A stretch of DNA of 33,283 nucleotides from Pirellulales bacterium (lineage in GTDB: Bacteria > Planctomycetota > Planctomycetia > Pirellulales > UBA7805), in NCBI GenBank assembly GCA_029245145.1, contig JAQWPY010000020.1:1-33283 (forward strand), read 5' to 3'. Every line of letters begins with the position of its first letter. Positions within the stretch are counted from its first letter, which is position 1. The notes beneath the pieces were generated by a model. That model was not told where the DNA came from. It made no database searches and worked only from the letters and a program-made list of their open reading frames with translations. The translations under genes and the position numbers were made by a program. This document shows positions 29,300 to 33,283 of the stretch, piece by piece.

Positions 29300-30325
29300 T
29301 TAAGGCTTCTCGTCGTAACGATTGGCTTGCTCTTCGTGTACTCGCGGGTCAATGTCGAATGCGAGTCCGCGGGTCGAACCATCGCAGAAAACCGCATTCC
29401 AGACTTCGTGCGGGCCACCGAAGTGACGATTCAGTCCATCGCCGTTATCGACTGAATCCCGGAGTGGTAGCAGATCGCGACTGGCGAACCGATTGATATC
29501 AATACAATATCCGGTGTACATGCTTTCGTTATCGCCTTTATCCGATCCATTTTCATAATCACCCTGAAAGAGATATTTTTCGGCAACGAGTAGGGTATTG
29601 CTGTTTCCATCGACCAGCGCACGCGGTCGCACGCGGCTCCTTTGATAACTGACTCCGTTAAATTGACTCATATCCTGCCACGCAAACGTTGCTGCCTCTT
29701 CGATCGAATTGGGGCCCGGCGGAGGATTTTCATCCATCACACTTCCCGCATTGATTGCGTAACAAGCGCGGGCAACCTCCGTGACCGGACCCGAATTGAC
29801 GGGTTGGTACAGGTGAGGCGATGGGCCCGTGATGGGCCATGCACGTGAACCGCGCCGCGAGGGACACGTAAAAGTTGCGATGGGAATTTGATTCCGCTCA
29901 GCGATGGCAGTCAGACGTTCCTCTTCGGAAAGACCGCGTCCCATGCTGTGAATTGCTTCCTGGCCGATAAAGGGCAAAATATTGAAGATCCAACCGCCAG
30001 GCTGTTCCTCGCCACTTCCCCGCCCGGGGTCACCCACCCACTGATAACCCCAGCCACCGGAAGGGTATGAGTAAAATTTTTCCACGTGAGTTTGCGTCGC
30101 CAGTCCGATCTGTCGTAGATGATTGGTACAGGTCGTCCTCTGCGCTGCCTCACGAACCGAACCGAGTGCAGGGAGCAGCAGCGCAATGAGAATGCCTACA
30201 ATGGCGATCACGACCAGTAATTCGACGAGGGTAAAACCGCGCTGTCGAGATATGTGTGATCGCACGCTTCTGTACGCTTTCACTCGGTGTAACGAGATTA
30301 GATTCATACGATTATCGTAATCCAT
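29300..30325 (-). CDS. DUF1559 domain-containing pseudopilin-like protein
   Basis: 'RQRGFTLVELLVVIAIVGILIALLLPALGSVREAAQRTTCTNHLRQIGLA' N-methylation motif; C-terminal 'VFCDGSTRGLAFDIDP'. Start 30325 or 30307 uncertain. Confidence 0.93.
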   Translation of the reverse strand: MDYDNRMNLISLHRVKAYRSVRSHISRQRGFTLVELLVVIAIVGILIALLLPALGSVREAAQRTTCTNHLRQIGLATQTHVEKFYSYPSGGWGYQWVGDPGRGSGEEQPGGWIFNILPFIGQEAIHSMGRGLSEEERLTAIAERNQIPIATFTCPSRRGSRAWPITGPSPHLYQPVNSGPVTEVARACYAINAGSVMDENPPPGPNSIEEAATFAWQDMSQFNGVSYQRSRVRPRALVDGNSNTLLVAEKYLFQGDYENGSDKGDNESMYTGYCIDINRFASRDLLPLRDSVDNGDGLNRHFGGPHEVWNAVFCDGSTRGLAFDIDPRVHEEQANRYDEKP

Positions 30326-30454
30326 CCGCTGAATTCTTGTAGTCTTACAGGGAAAAAATCGTGTTCTTTGTGCCGGACTCCCAATTTTCCTTCCTTTATA
30401 AATTGCTATAATTCCGCGAATTGATCGATAATTTCTTCTGCGGAAAAAAGAGCG

Positions 30455-30928
30455 ATGCGGGCGAAGCATGTTTTTCGATATTTGTTGCTGCCTCTCGGCA
30501 TTGTTTTTCTGTTGTGCTTAGGAGTTTGCCTTATGCCACCACCTCAACCGAGCCGTCTGGGATTGATCGATGGAAAACTCAATGCTTGTCCCGAGTCCCC
30601 CAACTGCGTCTCGAGTGAATCGCTTGATGAGCAGCACCAAGTTACTCCGCTCCCGTTTTCGGGGTCTGCCGACGATGCATTGCAGCGAGTGATTGAGGTG
30701 GTAGGTGCGATGCCGCGAACGCAGTTGATTACTCAGAAAAACAACTATCTTCATTTCGAATGTCGCAGCCGCCTTCTCCGATTCGTAGATGATCTCGAGT
30801 TTTACGTCGATCCAGAGCGGCATGTTATTCAGGTCCGCTCGGCTTCTCGTGTGGGTTACTCCGATTTGGGGGTGAATCGTAAGCGTGTCGAAAAGGTGCG
30901 TGAGGCGCTTCTGGCCAAGGGGCTTTAG
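30455..30928 (+). CDS. DUF1499 domain-containing protein
   Basis: 'LNACPESPNCVSSES', 'FECRSRLLRFVDDLEFYVDPERHVIQVRSASRVGYSDLGVNRKRVEKVR'. Confidence 0.92.
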   Translation: MRAKHVFRYLLLPLGIVFLLCLGVCLMPPPQPSRLGLIDGKLNACPESPNCVSSESLDEQHQVTPLPFSGSADDALQRVIEVVGAMPRTQLITQKNNYLHFECRSRLLRFVDDLEFYVDPERHVIQVRSASRVGYSDLGVNRKRVEKVREALLAKGL

Positions 30929-31165
30929 AGCCCCTGCCCGCTGCTCTCCGAATCCACCTAACGCATTAATGGATTGCCATGTGTTGGTGCGTATCTGAAG
31001 CGGGCAAGTCTGGTCACCGCCCCTTTCCTCTTTTACCCATTCAACGAGAATGAGCCGGTAAAGTCAGCGCCTATCGCCAAAGGGTATACAAACTTCCAAT
31101 CCTACGTGTCTTGTGGATTTTTATACCTGGCGGTTTCGTTTGCCCGGATGAGGAAAGGAACAGAG

Positions 31166-32239
31166 ATGAATCGGCAGCAGAGATGGATCGCATTGTGTCT
31201 GCTTGGGGCCAGTGTCACGAGTGTGCTCCGCGTCAGTGCTCAGGAGACAACGTCCTTTTCCAAGCAAATCGCGGCGAAAGTGGACTCTGATGCCAAGCCA
31301 CTCAAGCCCCTTCCGGTCAGTTTCGACTACGATCCGGCCATCCGCGAGGAGCGACTCTTCGATGGCTCGCTGCGGGTCGGGCTCTGTCTGGGATTGGATG
31401 ATGCAGAAGCACTCAAGGGCCCGCTGGTGGCTGAAGTGAAGCTGATCGACTTGAGTCACTCGCATCGCTCCCATACCCGTTTCGTTCCCATCAAGGTTGA
31501 CCGGGATGTCTTTCGAGGGGACCTCGCCTCTCCCGCATCCGCGCCGCCTCCGACGGCAGGAGAAGATTGGGACGGATATCAATTTCAAATTGTCCGCTAT
31601 GCGCATTTTGATTTACAGAACCTCGGTGAGGAGGCGCCCCTGCTCAATCCGGCCCGTGTGTACCGCCTGTTTGTGAGTTTGCACCGCAAGGCACCTCACC
31701 AGGGCCCCGCAACGCTTCTCGGACAGGTGCCTTATCCCTACTACACGGCGACGTCGGGTTCGACGCGACTGGATCGCGCGAGGCAGAGAATTGTGATGCG
31801 TACATTCAAGGAATTTTATTACCGGCTCAATGGCTGGCGAACGGGTGAAAAATATCCGATGGACTGCTACGCCTATTACATGTGGGCCACCGGGTTTTGT
31901 ACGGTCGGGAGCCAGAACGGGCGCACCCAATTACATAACCTGTTCGACAAAGAGAACCCCTACAACTTGGGAAGCCACATTCCTGATCTCAGTGGCGAAG
32001 GACCGATCCACGGAGACTATGTCCGCATGCCCGGCCACAGTTTTATGCTTCTCAGTTACGATGCGGAGCAGGGCCAGGTCTGGACGATGGAGGGGAACTT
32101 TAACAGCACCGTCGAAGTTGTCGTCAGGACAGTACGCCCGAGTTGGCAAGTGGGACACCTGCGCGACCTCCACATTGTGCCGAATCTATTTCGCGTCTTT
32201 CCGGATCGGCCGCGACTCTTTCCCGGCTGGGGCGGCTGA
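31166..32239 (+). CDS. Exported protein, possible papain-like/NlpC-P60-like fold at C-terminus
   Basis: Signal peptide-like 'MNRQQRWIALCLLGASVTSVLRVSAQ'; C-terminal 'YPMDCYAYYMW...MPGHSFMLLSYDAEQGQVWTMEGNFN' Cys...His...polar arrangement. Fold call is inference. Confidence 0.75.
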   Translation: MNRQQRWIALCLLGASVTSVLRVSAQETTSFSKQIAAKVDSDAKPLKPLPVSFDYDPAIREERLFDGSLRVGLCLGLDDAEALKGPLVAEVKLIDLSHSHRSHTRFVPIKVDRDVFRGDLASPASAPPPTAGEDWDGYQFQIVRYAHFDLQNLGEEAPLLNPARVYRLFVSLHRKAPHQGPATLLGQVPYPYYTATSGSTRLDRARQRIVMRTFKEFYYRLNGWRTGEKYPMDCYAYYMWATGFCTVGSQNGRTQLHNLFDKENPYNLGSHIPDLSGEGPIHGDYVRMPGHSFMLLSYDAEQGQVWTMEGNFNSTVEVVVRTVRPSWQVGHLRDLHIVPNLFRVFPDRPRLFPGWGG

Positions 32240-32325
32240 GATATCTCGTACTGACCGGATCTGATAGCGTGAGTGTCGTCCCGTTCCTGCGACATCGAAT
32301 TCTCAAAGTCGCCAGCAAGCAATAG

Positions 32326-32940
32326 TCATTTTATTGCCACCCCATGGTACATGTATCCGTGCGTCTTGGGCATCTTCTCCATGTAGAAGTTCTTGATCGA
32401 GACTGCACTGAATGCCCGCGACTCAATTAATCCACGAATATCCACATCGAGGCGGCAACCACCCACCAAATGTTTTTGCAATCCATTGAACCGACGCTGC
32501 CACTTATAGATGTTGAGATCCGGGCTCCGGCCATGCTCCAAGAAGAAAAATCGACCACCGGGCCGCAACACTCGGAGCAATTCACTCATTGCTTGCTGAA
32601 CCTGAGGAATACTGCAAAGGGTGACCGTGCTGACGACGCAATCGAATGTTTCCCCGTTAAAGGGAAGTGCTTCGCCACCAAGAATCCGCTGATCGACTTC
32701 GATGCCGGTCGCAGCGATCCGCTTCCGGAGAAGTTTGTTCATCCCCTCGCTCGGTTCGACCGTCGTGATTTTTTGAACATCCGCAGGGTAGCACGGCAGA
32801 TTGAGACCGGTCCCGACGCCGATCTCCAGAATATCGCCCTCCACCGCCGCCAGTTGTTCGGTGCGGTGCTTTGCCCAGTGCGGCGCATCAATCAGCCAGT
32901 CATAGACCCGGGGAAAAATCGCCTCGGCGTAGAATCCCAT
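32326..32940 (-). CDS. Class I SAM-dependent methyltransferase
   Basis: 'GDILEIGVGTGLNLPCYPADVQKITTVEPSEGMNKLLRKR', 'FDCVVSTVTLCSIPQVQQAMSELLRVLRPGGRFFFLEHG'. Confidence 0.93.
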   Translation of the reverse strand: MGFYAEAIFPRVYDWLIDAPHWAKHRTEQLAAVEGDILEIGVGTGLNLPCYPADVQKITTVEPSEGMNKLLRKRIAATGIEVDQRILGGEALPFNGETFDCVVSTVTLCSIPQVQQAMSELLRVLRPGGRFFFLEHGRSPDLNIYKWQRRFNGLQKHLVGGCRLDVDIRGLIESRAFSAVSIKNFYMEKMPKTHGYMYHGVAIK

Positions 32941-33027
32941 GGCATCATCCTGCCGCTACAGACCATCTTTTTCCACCTCCTCTACCGCGTGCAATAAATC
33001 AATAGAGTCCATAGCGCACACTGCAAG

Positions 33028-33283
33028 TGGAGGCGGCGGGAATCGAACCCGCGTCCCGCGACATTTTCATGAAAGCTTCTACGCACATAGTCGATTGTTT
33101 AATTCTCGCTCGCGTGGACTCCAACCGACAGGATGCCACCCGCGCTCGCCAGAAACTAATTAAACCTGAAGCGTGTCCGGCAATGACTTCAGGCGATTCG
33201 GAATTGGTGACCAGCTTTCAGGCCTCTCCGATGAAAGCCATCAGCCGGGGACGCCTATATTTAGGCGGCCAGTGCGAAGTTAC
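33028..33283 (-). ncRNA. ssrA: tmRNA (3' portion, runs off the window end)
   Basis: Minus strand: tag reading frame AAC TTC GCA CTG GCC GCC TAA (NFALAA*) at 33261..33281; T-arm GCGGG-TTCGATT-CCCGC and 3' acceptor strand ending GCCTCCA at 33028. Confidence 0.93.

Overview
This window looks like ordinary chromosomal DNA from a planctomycete. Support for that assignment: a DUF1559 pseudopilin-like protein, a LamG/PQQ giant protein, a TAT-type Gfo/Idh/MocA oxidoreductase, and bacterial gene density. I assign about 28 protein genes on both strands, mostly housekeeping or metabolic: ComF, PLP aminotransferase, LptF/G-like permease, PdxH, GT39, two K+ channels, bestrophin, M29 aminopeptidase, Ni-SOD, YgiQ, HAD-IIA, ROK, LepA, YjbQ, YbaK, CinA, CbiX, DUF1499 and several methyltransferases. 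There is also a tRNA-His(GTG) and the 3' part of a tmRNA (tag ending NFALAA). I found no CRISPR array, transposon or prophage. The main finding is at 20557..20889 (minus). It is a small lipoprotein-type heavy-metal-associated (HMA) domain gene, interrupted only by an in-frame TGA exactly where the first Cys of the metal-binding motif belongs (GMS-[UGA]-PFGCKPRVEAAL). A perfect 6-bp hairpin with a GGU apical loop starts 14 nt after the UGA, as expected for a bacterial SECIS. It is therefore a candidate selenocysteine-containing HMA protein that ORF callers would truncate or miss. Secondary observations: a Ni-SOD whose catalytic His1 would be exposed by a signal peptide, and a methyltransferase-like segment embedded in a LamG/PQQ beta-propeller protein.
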